Below are positions 25,061 to 38,200 of a stretch of 64,000 nucleotides of DNA, one piece after another (the first letter of the stretch is position 1; the number at the start of each line of letters is the position of its first letter). The translations under genes and the position numbers were made by a program. The stretch lies in contig NC_065571.1 in NCBI RefSeq assembly GCF_937616625.2, positions 19,901,701-19,965,700 of the forward strand. The letters run 5' to 3'. The notes under the pieces are model-generated. The model saw only the letters and a list, made by a program, of their open reading frames with translations, searched no databases and had not been told where the DNA came from. The DNA comes from Mercurialis annua. Taxonomy: Eukaryota > Streptophyta > Magnoliopsida > Malpighiales > Euphorbiaceae.

Positions 25061-26301
25061 GGGCAATTTGGCTCAGATCACTGAGGTTGGGCGCAGACCC
25101 ATGGTTAGAGTGTGGCGTGGTTTGATAGCTTCAAGCTATGGCTTTCCGGTTACTCAGGCCGGTAGTTTGTTGGCACAGTTGCAAGTGCAACTTGTTTTGA
25201 TTGATCGGACCAAAGCTTTACCAGCTGAGGATCCACAGTTGAAACGGATTATAGTGGAGGTTCAGCAGGATGGAAATTCCGAGTTTACGTTTGTGGATGG
25301 AGTTCTGAGATATGGTTCAAGATTGTGTGTTCCGGATTCAGATGGTTTGAGGGACCAGATTCTGGAGGAAGCGCACAAGTCTGCTTATAGCATTCATCCG
25401 GTTCTACTAAGATGTACCACGATCTTAAGGGTACATACTGGTGGAGCAGAATGAAGAAGGATGTTGCTGAGTATGTTTCCAAGTGTCTGACTTGCCAGTA
25501 GGTTAAGCTGGAACATCAGAAACCTTTTGGCTATTATTAGCCACTACATATTCCAGAGTGGAAGCGGGAGCGGATTGCCATGGATTTTGTGGTTGGATTA
25601 CCACGTACTCGGCAGGGGTATGATTCTATCTGGGTGATAGTCGACCGTATGACTAAGTCGTCCCATTACCTTCCGATTAAGGTTTCGTATCCTGCTTCGA
25701 GGTTGGCTTAGTTGTACATCGACATGATTGTCAATTTTCATGGTGTACCGGTTTCTATTGTGTCAAGCAGAGGTTCTGTGTTCACTTCGAGGTTCCAGAA
25801 AGCGTTACAGGAATCATTCGGCTCTCGCTTGGATTTCAGTACAACTTTTCACCCTCAGACTGACGGTTAGTCTGAGAGGACTATTCCGACGTTAAGGATA
25901 TGCTCCGGATGTGTATTCTTGATTTTCAGGGTAGCTGGGATTCTCATTTGTCGTTGATTGAGTTTTCTTACAACAACAATTACCATGCGAGTATTGAGAT
26001 GGCACCTTATGAGGCTTTGTATGGACGCAAGTGTCGATCTCCTATCTGTTGGGAGGAGGTTGGAGAGCGTAAGTTCTCGGGAGCAGAGATTATCCAGATT
26101 ACCTCAGAGAAGGTACCATTAATCAAGCGGATATTAGGGATTGTGTTTAGTCGGCATAAGGGTTATGCTGATCCGAAGAGGAAATACATTGAGTTTCAAG
26201 TTGGTGATTTCGTGTTTCTTCGGGTTTTGCCTATGAAGGGCGTTGTGCGGTTTGGTGTTAAGGGGAAGTTAGCACCAAGGTATGTTGGTCCGTATGAGAT
26301 T
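25061..26301 (+). pseudogene. pol: integrase, element 1, broken
   Basis: Integrase would insert the DNA copy. The zinc-binding N-terminus is split by a one-base deletion near 25400 (HP-GST in element 2). In the catalytic core the first Asp (MDFVVGL, 25583-25585) and the Glu (SERT, 25874-25876) remain, but the second Asp is Ser (AGC at 25766-25768). Stops replace CAG codons at 25499, 25538, 25709 and 25868, and a one-base deletion near 25893 shifts the frame. The stretch from 25900 ([21 protein letters not shown]) is readable until the MITE interrupts it at 26302. Confidence 0.9.
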
Positions 26302-26684
26302 GGATATTAAACTCCCTAGGTCACTCAAGTCTCAGGAAATTTCAAAAAGGTCACTAAAGTCAATTTTCTTACAAAGTGGTCACTGAACTATACCTTTTAT
26401 TACAAAAATATTTCTATTGATAGGAAAAGAACACTAAACTTTTTGTGAACTACAAAAAAATCATTGGGTTATTCCTTTTATTACAAAAAGGTCACTGAAC
26501 TATGTTCCTTTTTGTAATTTTGGCTTGCCACGTAAGCAAAAATGTTAGGTTTTTACGTCGTTTTATATGGGTGAACCCTTTTGTAATAAAATGTATAGTT
26601 CAGTGACCATTTTGTAAGAAAATTGACTTTAGTGACCTTTTTGAGATTTCCTGAGACTTGAGTGACCCAAAGAGTTTAATATCT
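26302..26684. mobile_element. MULE-type MITE in the integrase region
   Basis: 383-bp insertion with inverted ends of about 85 bp: GATATTAAACTC then GGTCACTCAAGTCTCAGG on the left, the reverse complement on the right. It is flanked by GTATGAGATT on both sides (26292-26301 and 26685-26694), a 9-10 bp target duplication as in Mutator-like elements. Element 2 has one uninterrupted copy of this target at the same place. There is no coding capacity. The exact end is uncertain by one or two bases. Confidence 0.88.
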
Positions 26685-26694
26685 GTATGAGATT

Positions 26695-27010
26695 TCAGAG
26701 AGAATTGGAGCTGTGGCTTATCGTCTTGTTCTGCCGCCAGACATGTCTTTAGTGCATCCCGTGTTTCATGTTTCCATGTTGAGGAAGTGCCTTTCTGATC
26801 CTTCGCACGTGATTATGCCTCAGAGCGTTGAGACTGACCAAGAGTTATCGTATGAGGAACAGCCAGTTGAGGTTGTTGATACGCAAGTGCATAAGTTGTG
26901 GAACAAGGAGATTCTGATGGTCAAACTTCTCTGGTGCAATCATTCTGTTGAGGAGCGCACTTAGGAGACCGAGTCGGATATGCGAAATCTCTATCTTTTT
27001 CTCTTTCCTT
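26695..27010 (+). pseudogene. pol: integrase C-terminus with chromodomain, element 1
   Basis: This resumes the pol reading after the MITE: the YRLVLPPDMSLVHPVFHVSMLRK segment of the integrase C-terminus, then a Tekay/Del-type chromodomain (VDTQVHKLWNKEI through HSVEE). In this family the domain is thought to direct integration to heterochromatin. TAG at 26962-26964 replaces the Trp codon of the TWE motif. After it the frame still reads like the tail of element 2, but the final stop is lost. Confidence 0.88.
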
Positions 27011-27140
27011 GTGGTTTGTGGATTGTTACTTGTTTATTTATATTTATTTTTAGGTGATCATTATGAGTATTACTTGTGTTACGTGTTATTGGTGTTATTT
27101 GTTTATCGTGTTAAATTCGAGGATGAATTTGTAATTAATT

Positions 27141-27148
27141 GGGGAGAA
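27141..27148 (+). promoter_or_regulatory. polypurine tract, element 1
   Basis: GGGGAGAA directly before the 3' LTR is the expected plus-strand primer. The same tract is seen reversed at 47387 and slightly changed at 60791. Confidence 0.88.
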
Positions 27149-29785
27149 TGTAATACCCCGTGAAAAATTTTAAAATTTTGCGACAAGTTTCTGGTAGTTT
27201 TTGGATTGTTTTCAATATCGTGGTTAGATTTGTGGTTAGGGATATATTTGGGTTTGGTTTAAACCTTGGATAGTTTGGTTGGCCCATATGGGGGTTTGGC
27301 CCATGGGCCAAAATCTAAAACATTTCGAGATCTGTGCTGATCAAACACGGTCTCGTTCGAGACCATGCAGGGTCTCTAACAAGACCCCAGCTTTTGTGCT
27401 GGTCTCGTTCGAAACCAGCAAGGTCTCGAACAAGACCTCAGCTAAATTGCTGGTCTCGTTCGAGATCAGCAGCTGCACTAGAGACCCTTTTGTTTGGTTG
27501 CTGAAAATCGTTTCTTTTCAGCCTTATAATTACGTGGTACTTCAGGTTTCCTTTTATTCTTTATTTCCTCAAACCCTAGCCGTAAATTGTACTCTCGAAA
27601 GTCTCTGAATTCTATTATATCTTCCTCCTCCCTTCGCAGCAAACTATGTAAGTTTCTCTTGTTCATATTGTTTCAACTTTAGTTAATAAACGACATTTCG
27701 TAATTTGGATCGTTCTCGTTTGTTTTTTGATCGAAATCAATTTTGTTTCGTCCTAGAGATTCTAGACTCGCGCCTCTACGTTTTCCAATCTCGTTTTCAC
27801 AAAACTGTACACAGTCGATCTCGTTTCAATCGCCGCCGTTTCATCGTACTTGTGTGCTATTTTGATTCTATTTCTTAATGATGTTTCTGCCATTGTTCTT
27901 GAGCCATGATGTTGGTTACTTTTATGATAATTAGCATCCTTGATTATTGGGTTAGCTGAATTGTTTGAGTTCTATTGTTCTGTTATGTTAAATTGTCGTA
28001 TCGTTCATTATCGCTTTGAATTTACTCACTTCCGTTACCTTATTCTTGTTGCTACTGTTTTTTGAGTTTTACTAGTTTATTAGGGTTGTTGTTTATTCAT
28101 GAAATATGTTGCCAAATTAGTATAAGATCTTGTATGACTTAGGGTTTTACCTTGATGATTACTGTAACTTTGGGTTAATGTAGGGTAAGGTTTTGTTTGA
28201 AATGAAGGGAATGGCTTAATGGCCAATATGATCACCCAATTATTTTGTTTAATCAATTAAATCTTTCAAGTTAATTACCTATTGAGTTTTTGTGAAAATA
28301 AGTTGAATTTCGCTTTAATTTATAAATACGTGAATTGTGAACGATAAGTATTTTACAACTTAAGTTATAATTACTCGGGTAATTATATTTAATTTCAAAT
28401 AACAATTTGGCATGAAAATTGGCTAAATTACAATTTAGCCCTTGAACATTTTTTTTAAACTTATTTGATTAAGTGGTTGGTTAGTAACTCGGGTTACTTG
28501 AAATTGAAGTTATTGAGTTCTGTTTTAATGATTTAGTATTTTATCAAATTGTTTTTATAAATATAAACTCGTGTTTATATTTGATAAATGTTTTGAGTTA
28601 AGTTAGACTTGGGTCACCCGACAAGTGAGGTTAGCTTGGTAGTTACCGGTAACTCGGCTAACCTACTATTTGGAAATTAATTATTATTTAAAGATTATTA
28701 AATAATATTTATTAAATGGATTTTAAAGCGAGACTGCAATATACTTGTATTAATTGTGCGTTATTACCTATTGGGTATTTTGTGTTGCTCTGGATTTTTT
28801 TATTCCGACGTGTTGTTTATATTAGTCCTATGTGGTGTCTAGTACTCTCTAGAGTTAGAATATGTTTTTAATAATTATTTTACTTGTTTAGACTCGACTA
28901 TTGTTCGTGCTTCAGAGGCAAACCAGAATTAGTTGCTTGCCAGTTATCACGTGAATTAGCAAGTAATGAGTTTGTACTTACTATTTACCGCTTTATTAAA
29001 TAAATTGTTATTTTCATGTCTATACACTGTATACGATACTGTGAACTGTTTTTATCATTATGGCTTCTAGTTGGAACATGCTACCTAACGGGCATCATTA
29101 GGACTGCGTGCGCACCGGTAATGATCTGGGAAAGGTTTATTGTGAAATGTGGTAACTCTTTGTGAGCATAGCTCTCGGGACCAGGTAGAGTAACTCGGTG
29201 TAGCTCAGCTTTCGGGACTCTGGATATGGTATAAGTGTGGTCGGTGGTAACTCGGTGTAGCTTAGCTCTCGGGACCAGGCCTATTGGATTATGGAAATAT
29301 TTAGTATTGTGGATTAGGGTTCCAATTATTAAACGTAATGTTGTTATAAAATGTTTTAAACCATTTTAAAGGTTTTCCACTTAATTAATATAAATAGTGG
29401 TATAAACTCATCTCAGTATATCTGACCCCGTTGTTTTTCCATTTTTTACAGGCTTACTATTTAAGCAAGTTAGCTGATCTCCGTTTCTTTGTTTTTCTTC
29501 GGAGGTTCCATTTATTTTAGTAAAACTATCAAACTGTTTTATTCTTAGAACGCAGTAGTAGACTAGACGTCTTTATTATTATTACAGTTGTTTGTCGATT
29601 GGTCCGACTAGTTATATTGTTTTGGCATGCTACATTATTTACATTGGTTTATGTTATGCTTATTTTAGACTCAGTGTTGGAAAAGCATGTCATATAAATG
29701 TGGAAATTATAAACTGCTAGAGGTTTTGGTACTACATTACCCATACCCTAGCGCCGGTCACGATTCATGAAACTGGGTCGTGACA
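27149..29785 (+). repeat. 3' LTR of element 1
   Basis: Starts TGTAATACCCCGTG and ends GGGTCGTGACA, followed by satellite. It carries the same palindromic cassette (27345-27487), TATA-like sequence and triple GTAACTCGGTGTAGCTC-type repeat (29148-29280) as the 5' LTR. It has lost about 85 bp near 29717. Substitutions against the 5' LTR are frequent, which fits an old insertion. Confidence 0.93.
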
Positions 29786-31724
29786 TTCAAACTTTTCCCC
29801 TTTTAGCGATTTAAGCCAAACGTTTTAAACGTTATGAAACCAATCCAAACGTTTAAAACGTTTCGAAACAACTTCAAACGTTTCACCTTTTAAGCGATTT
29901 AAACCAAACGTTTAAAAAGTTATAAAACAAATCCGAACATTTTACCTTTTAAGCGATTTAAGCCAAACGTTTAAAACTTTACTAAACAAATTCTAACGTT
30001 TCACCTTTTTGCGTTTCAAGCTAAACGTTTAATCCGTTACAAAACAAATCCAAACCTTTTACCTTTTTAGCGATTTAAGCGAAACGTTTAAAATGTTACA
30101 AAACAAAATCCAAACATTTAAAACAATACAAAACAAATCCTAACGTTTCACTTTTTTAGCGATTTAAGCCAAAACGTTTAAAATGTTACAAAACAAATCC
30201 ACACGTTTAACCTTTTTAGCGATTTAAACCAAATGTTTAAAATATTACTAAACAAATCCAAACGTTTAAAACGAAACAAATCGTAACGTGTCAACTTTTA
30301 GCGATTTAAGCGAAACATTTAAAATGTTACGAAACAAATCCAAACATTTAAAACGTTACGAAACAAATCTTAACATTTCACCTTTTTTAGCGATTGAAGC
30401 CAAACGTTTACAAACGTTACGAAAAATCCAAACCTTTCACCTTTTGAGCAATTTAAGCCAAACGTTAACAAACGTTACGAAACAAATCCAAATGTTTCAA
30501 CTTTTTAACGATGTAAGCCAAACATTTAAAACGTTACGAAACTAATCCAAACGTTTAAAATGTTACGAAGCAAATCCAAACGTTTCACATTATTAGCGTA
30601 TTAAGCCAAATGTTTACAAATGTTACTAAACAAATCCAAACCTTTTACCTTTTTATCCATTTAAGCCAAATATTTAAAACGTTACGAAACAAATCCAAAC
30701 GTTTAAAACGTTACGAAACAAATCCAAACGTTTCACCTTTTTAGCGATATAAGACAAATTTTTACAAACGTTTCACATTTTTAGTGATTTAAGCCAAACG
30801 TTTAAAACATTATGAAAACAATCCAAACGTTTAAAACGTTACGAAACAAATCCTAACGTTTCACTTTTTAGCGATTTAAGCCAAATGTTTAAAACTTTAC
30901 GAAACAAATCATAATGTTTCGCCTTTTTAGGGATTTAAGGTAAAAGTTTAAGACGCTACGAGACCAATCCAAAAGTTTAAAACATTACGAAATAAATCAT
31001 AACATTTCACATTTTTATCGATTTAAGCCAAACGTTTACAAACGTTACAAAACAAATCCAAACGTTACGAAACAAATCCAAACGTTTCACCTTTTTTACA
31101 GATTTAATTTAAAACATAACGAAACAAATCCTAATGTTTCACCTTTTTAACGATTTAAGCTAAACATTTTAGAAGTTACGAAACAAATCCTAACGTTTTC
31201 CCTTTTTAGCGATTTAAGCCTAACGTTTAAAACGTTGCGAAATAAATCCAAACATTTCACCTTATTAGCGATGTAAGTCAAACGATTACAAACGTTACGA
31301 CACAAATCGAAGCGTTTCACCTTTTTAGCATTGTAAGCCAAACATTTAAAACGTTACTTAACCAATACAAACGTTTGAAACGTTATGTAACTAATTAAAA
31401 AGTTTCACCTTTTTAGCGATTTAAGCGAAATGTTTAAAACATTACGAAACAAATCCAAACGTTTCCCCTTTTATCGATTTAAGCTAAACGTCTAAAACCG
31501 TTACAAAACAAATGCAAACGTTTCCCCTTTTTTGCGATTTAAGCCAAACGTTTAAAACGTTAAGATACCAATCCAAACATTTAAAACATTACAAAACCAA
31601 ACCAAATGTTTAAAATGTTACAAAAATATCCGAACGTTTCACCTTTTTAGTTATTTAAGCGAAACATTTAAAACATAACGAAATAAATCCTAATGTTTTG
31701 CCTTTTTAACGATTTAAGCCAAGT

Positions 31725-32450
31725 TTGGCTTGAATCGCAAAAAGGTGAAATGTTAGGATTTGTTTCGTAATTTTTTAAACGTTTGGATTTGTGTCGTAAC
31801 GTTTTAAACATTTGGCTTAAATTGCTAAAAAGGTGAAACATTAGGATTTGTTTTGTAACGTTTTAAATGTTTGGCTTAAATAGACAAAAAGGTGAAACGT
31901 TAGGATTTGTTTCGAAAAGTTTTAAACGTTTGGATTGGTTTATTAACGTTTTAAACGTTTGGCTTTAATCACTAAAAAGGTGAACATTTGGATTTGTTCT
32001 GAAACGTTTTAAACGTTTGGCTTAAATCGCTCAAAAGGTGAAACATTAGGACTTGTTTCATAGCATTTTGAAAGTTTGGCTTAAATTTCTAAAAAGGTGA
32101 AACGTTAGGATTTTTTTCGTAGCATTGTAAACACTTAGATTAAATCGCTAAAAAGGTGAAACGTTTGGATATGTTTCGTAACGTTTTAAACGTTTCGCTT
32201 AAATCGCTAAAGAGGTGAAACGTTTTGATTAGTTACATAACGTTTTAAACATTTGGATTGGTTAAGTAATGTTTTAAATGTTTGGCTTAAATCACTAAAA
32301 AGGTGAAACGTTTGGATTTGTTTCCTTAGGTTTGTAATCGTTTGGCTTTAATCGCTAAAAATGTAAAACGTTTGGATTTGTTTCGTAACGTTTTAAACAT
32401 TTGGCTAAATCGCTAAAAAGGGGAAACGTTAGGATTTGTTTCGTAATGTT
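31725..32450 (-). repeat. inverted block inside the satellite
   Basis: Here the satellite runs on the minus strand (GGCTTAAATCGC, AAAAGGTGAAACG, GGATTTGTTTCGTAACG). The left junction is a near-perfect palindrome at 31710-31737 with a 2-base centre; the right junction near 32450 pairs GATTTGTTT with AAACAAATC across about 11 bases. Confidence 0.9.
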
Positions 32451-35219
32451 CAAAACAAATCTAAACGTTTCACCTTTTTAGCGATTTAAGCCAAATGTTT
32501 AAAATATTACGAAACAACTCAAAACGTTTAAAACAAAGGAAATCCTAAAGTTTCACTTTTTTAGCGATTTAAGCCAAACGTTTAAAATATTACAAACCAA
32601 ATCCTAACTTTTCACCTTTTATCGATTTAAGCGAAACATATAAAATGTTACGAAACAAATACAAATGGTTTAAACATTACGAAACAAATCCTAACATTTA
32701 ACCTTTATTAGCTATTGAAGCCAAACGTTTACGAACGTTACGAAACAAATCTAAACGTATCACCTTTTTAGCGATTTACGCCAAACTTTACGAAACAAAT
32801 CCAAACATTTCACCTTTTTAGCGATTTAAGCCAAACATATAAAATGTTACGAAACTAATCGAAATGTTTAAAACATTTCGAAACAAATCCAAACATTTCA
32901 CCTTTTAAGCAATTTAAGCCAAACATTAACAAACGCTACAAAACAAATCCAAACATTTCACTTTTTAATCAATTAAGCAAAATATTTAAAATGTTATGAA
33001 ATCAATTTGAACGTTTAAAACGTTACGAAACAATTTCAAACGTTTTACCTCTTTAGCAATTTAAGCCACACGTTTAAAACGTTACGAAACAAATTCTAAC
33101 GTTTTTCCTTTTTAGCGATTTAAGCCAAATGTTTAAAACGTTATGAAACAAATCCTAACTATCCCCTTTTTTAGCGATTAAAACCAAATGTTTAAAACGT
33201 TTCGAAACAAATCCAAACGTGTCCACTTGTTAGTGATTTAAGGCAAACGTTTAAAACGCTATGAAACCAATCCATACATTTAAAACGTTACAAAACAAAT
33301 CCTAACGTTTCACCTTTTTAGCGATTTAAGACAAACGTTTATAAACATTACGAAATAAATCCAAACGTTTCACATTTTTAGCGATTTAATATGAAACGTT
33401 AAAAACGTTACGAATACAATTCAAACGTTTAAAACGGTACGAAACAAATCCTAACGTTTTCCCTTTTAAGGCCAAACGTTTAAAACGAAACGATAGAAAT
33501 CCTAACGTTTCTCCTTTTTAACGATTTAAGACAATCATTTAACACGTCACGAAACAATTCCTAACGTTTCCACTTCTTAGCGATTTAAGCCAAATGTTTA
33601 AAACGTTACGAAACAAATTCAAACGTTTCACCTTTTTAGCGATTTAAGCCAAACGTTTGAAAACGTTACGTAACAAATTTAAGCGTTTCACCTTTTTAGC
33701 GATTTAAGCCAAACATTTAAAACGTTACTTAACCAAACCTAATGTTTAAAACGTTACGAAACAAATCCTAAAGTTTTACCTTTTTAGAGATTTAAGCCAA
33801 ACGTTTAAAACGTTACAAAACAAATCCAAATGTTTCACCTTTTTAGCGATTTAAGCTGAACATTTACAAACGTTACGAAATAAATCCAAACGTTTCACCT
33901 TTTTAATATATTTAAGCCAAACATTTAAAACGTTACGAAACCAATCTAAATGTTTAAATCGTTACCAAAAAATCCTAACGTTTCTCCTTATTAGAGAATT
34001 AAGCCAAATGTTTAAAATGTTACGAAACAAATCTAATTTTTCACTTTCTTAGCGATTTAAGCCAAACGTTAACAATGTTACGAAACAAATCCCAACGTTT
34101 CACCTTTTTAGCAAATTAAGCCAAACGTTTAAAACGTTTCGGAACAAATCCACATGTTTAACCTTTTTAGAGATTTAAGCCATATGTTTAAAAAGTTACG
34201 AAACCAATCCAAACGTTTCCATCGTTAACAAATCCAAACGTTTCACCTTTTTAGCGATTTAAGCCGAATTTTTAAAATATTAAGAAATAACTCCAAACGT
34301 TTAAAACGAAACAAATCCTAATGTTTCACCTTCATAGCGATTTAAGCCAAACTTTTAAAATGTTACAAACCAAATCCTTACGTTTCACCTTTTAGCGATT
34401 TAAGCAAAACATTAAAAATGTTACTAAACAAATCCTAACATCTTACCTTTTTTAGCGAATGAAGCCAAACATTTACAAACGTTACAAAACAAATCCAAAC
34501 GTTTCACTTTTTAGCGATTTAAGCCAAACGTTAACAAACGTTACGAAACAAATCCAAATGTTTCTCCTTTTTAGCGATTTAAGCCAAACATTTAAAATGT
34601 TACGAAACTAATCCAAACATTTAAAACGTTACGAAATAAATCCAAATATTTCACCTTTGTTTTATCAATTTAAGCCAAATATTTAAAACGTTATGAAACC
34701 AATTTAAACGTTTAAAACGTTACGAAACAAATTCAAACGTTTCACCTTTTTAGCGATTTAAGCCAAATGGTTACAAATGTTACGAAACAAATCCAAACGT
34801 TTCACCTTTTTAGTGATTAAAGCCAAACGTTTAAAATGTTAAAAAACCTATCCAAACGTTTAAAACGTTTCGAAACAAATCCTAATGTTTTGCCTCTTTA
34901 GCATTTTAAGCCAAACATTTAAAACGTTACAAAACAAATCCAAATGTTTCACCTTTTTAGCGATTTAAGCCAAACGTTTAAAACGTTACGAAAGAAATCC
35001 AAACATTTAAAACAAAACAAATCCTGACGTTTGCCCATTTTAAGGATTTAAGCAAAACGTTTAAAACGTTACGAAACAAATCCTAAAGTTTCACCTTCTA
35101 GCGATTTAAGCGAAACGTTTAAATCGTTACAAAAAAATCCAAATGATTAAAAAGTTACGAAACAAATCCTAACATTTCACCTTTTTAGTGATTGAAGTCA
35201 AATGTTTACAAACGTTACG

Positions 35220-38200
35220 AAACAAATCCAAACGTTTCACCTTTTTAGCGATTTAAGCCAAACGTTTACAAAAGTTACGAAAAAAATCCAAATGTTTCAC
35301 CTTTTTAGCGATATAAGCCAAACATTTAAAAAGTTACTAAATCAATCCAAACGTTTAAATAATTACGAAACAAACCGAAACGTTTCACCTTTCTTGCGAT
35401 TTAAGCCGAATGTTTACAAACATTACGAAACAAATCCAAATGTTTCACCTTTTTATCAATTTAAGCCAAATATTTAAAATGTTGTGAAACCAATCCAAAC
35501 GTTTAAAAATTTACGAAACAAATCCAAACGTTTCATCTTTTTAGCGATTTAGGCCAAACGTTTAAAAACATTACATAACAAATCCAAACGATTCACTTTT
35601 TTAGCGATTTAAGCCAAACGTATTAAACGTAGCGAAACCAATCCAAACATTTAAAACGTTACGAAACAAATCATAACTTTTCCTCTTTTTAGCCATTGAA
35701 GCCAAACGTGTACAAACGTTACGAAACAAATCCAAAAGTTTGGCCTTTTTAGAGATTTAAGTCAAATGATTACAAACGTTACGAAATAAATCAAAACGCT
35801 TCACCTTTTTATCGAGTTAAGTCATAAATTTAAATTGTTAGTTAGCCAATCCAAACGTTTCACCTTTTTAGCGATTTAAGACAATTGTTTAAAACGCTTC
35901 AAAACCAATCCAAACGTTTAAAACGTTACAAAAAAATCCAAACGGTTCCCTTTATTACCGATTTAAGACAAACGTTTAAAAACATTACGAAACAAATCGA
36001 AACGTTTCACCTTTTTTAGTGACATAAGCCAAACGTTTAAAACGTTACGAAACAAATCCAAACATTTCACCTATTTAGTGATTTAAGCCAAACGTTTAAA
36101 ACTTAAAGAAATAAATCCTAATATTTCGCCTTTTAAGAGATTTAAGCCAAACATTTAAAACGTTACGAAACAAATCCTAACGTTTCACCTATTTAGCGAT
36201 TGAAGCCAAACGCACAAATTTTTGGAAACAAATCCAAACGTTTCACCCTTTTAGCGATATAAGCCAAACGTTTAAAACATTATTTAACCAATCTAAACGT
36301 TTATAACATTATGAAACAAATGCAAACGTTTCACCTTTTTAGCGATTTAAGCGAAATGTTTAAAATGTTATGAAACAATAAACGTTTAAAACGTTTCAAA
36401 ACAAATCCTAACGTTTCACCTTTTTAGCGATTTAAGACATAACGTCTAAAATATTACAAAACAAATCCAAATGTTTCACCTTTTTAGCGATTTAAGCGAA
36501 ACGTTTAAAATATTACGAAATAAATTCAAACGTTTAAAAGAAAAGAAATTCTAACGTTTCCCCTTTTTAGCGATTTAAGCCAAACGTTTAAAACGTTACG
36601 AAAAAATCCTAACATTTCACCTTTTAGCGATTAAAGCGAGACGTTTAAAATGTTACGAAACAAATCCAAATGTTTCATCTTTTTAGCTATTTAAGCCAAA
36701 CGTTTACAAACGTTACGAAATAAATCCAAACGTTTCACCTTTTTAGCGATTTAAGCCAAACATTTAAAGCGTTACGAAACCGATCCAAACGTTTAAAACG
36801 TTACGAAACAAATCCAAACATTTCACCTTCTTAGTGATCTAAGCCAAACGTTTACAAACGTTACGAAACAAATCCAAACGTTTCACCTTTTTTACTATTT
36901 AAGCCAAATATTTGAAACGTTACGAAACAAATCTTAACGTTTTCCCTTTTTAGCGATTTAAGCCAAACGTTACTAATGTTTCTAAACTAATCCAAATGTT
37001 TCACCTTTTTAGCGATATAAGTCAAACGTTTAAAGCATTAGGAAACCAATCCAAATGTTTTTTAACGTTACGAAAAAAATCCAAAGGTTTCACCTTTTAA
37101 GCGATTTAAGCCAAACGTTTAGGAATGTTACGAAACAAATCTAAACGTTTTACCTTTTTAGCGATTTAAACCAAACGTTTAAAACGTAACGAAAACAATC
37201 AAAACATTTAAACGTTATGAAGTAAATCCTAACGTTTCCTCGTTTTAGCCATTTAAGTCAAACTTTAACAAAAGCTACGAAACAAATCCAAACTTTTCTC
37301 CTTTTTAGCGGTTGAAGCCAAACGATTACAAACGTTAGGAAACAAATCCAAACGTTTCACCTTTTTGGCGATTTAAGCCAAACATTTAAAATATTACTTA
37401 ACCAATCCAAACATTTCACCTTTTTAGCGATTTAAGCCAAACGTTTAAGACGCTACGAAACCAATCCAAACGTTTAAAACGTTGCAAATATCAAACATTT
37501 CCCTTTTTTAGAGATTTAAGCCAAATGTTTACAAAAGTTACGAAAAAAATCCAAACAATTAACCATTTTAGCGATTTAAGCCAAACGTTTAAAATGTTTC
37601 GAAACAAATCCAAACGTTTTACCTTTTTAGCGATTTAAGCCAAACGTTTTCAAACGTTATGAAACAAATCCAAACGTTTAAAACATTACGAAACCAATCC
37701 AAACGTTTAAAACATTACGAAACAAATCCAAACGTTTACAACGTTATGAAACAAATCCCATCATTTAACGTTTTTAGCGATTTAAGCGAAACGTTTAAAA
37801 CTGTTCGAAACAAATCCTAGCATTTTGCCTTTTTAGCAGTTTGTGCTAAAAGTTTAAAACGTTACGAAATCCTAACTATTACCCTTTTTTGCGATTTAAG
37901 AGAAATGTTAAAACATTTCGAAATAAATCAAAACGGGTCCTCTTTTTAGTTATTTAAGGCAAACGTTTAAAATAATGCGAAAAAAATCCTAACGTTTCAC
38001 CATTTTAGTGATTTAAGCCAAACGTTATTTTAGTGATTTAAGCCTAACGTTTAAAACGTTACGAAACCAATCTGAACGTTTAAAACGTTATGAAATAAAT
38101 CCTAGCGTTTCACCTTTTAAGTAATTTAAGCCAAATGTTTAAAACGTAACGAAACAAATCCTAACATTTTGTCTTTTTAACGATTTAAGCCAAACATTGA

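Larger units (their letters stand above)
16372..29785 (+). mobile_element. Tekay/Del chromovirus, full length but degraded (element 1)
   Basis: This 13.4-kb Ty3/gypsy element has two long LTRs (16372-19052 and 27149-29785), a tRNA-iMet primer site, gag, CCHC zinc fingers, protease, RT, RNase H, integrase, a chromodomain-type C-terminus and a polypurine tract. Flanks are TCCAA (16367-16371) and TTCAA (29786-29790), a 5-bp target duplication with one mismatch. It is old: gag-pol has at least twelve in-frame stops and several frameshifts, RT and integrase active-site residues are replaced, and the LTRs differ by many substitutions and indels. Two later insertions lie within it: an antisense LTR fragment at 20397-22715 and a MITE at 26302-26684. 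The lineage call rests on gene order and the chromodomain tail. Confidence 0.93.
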
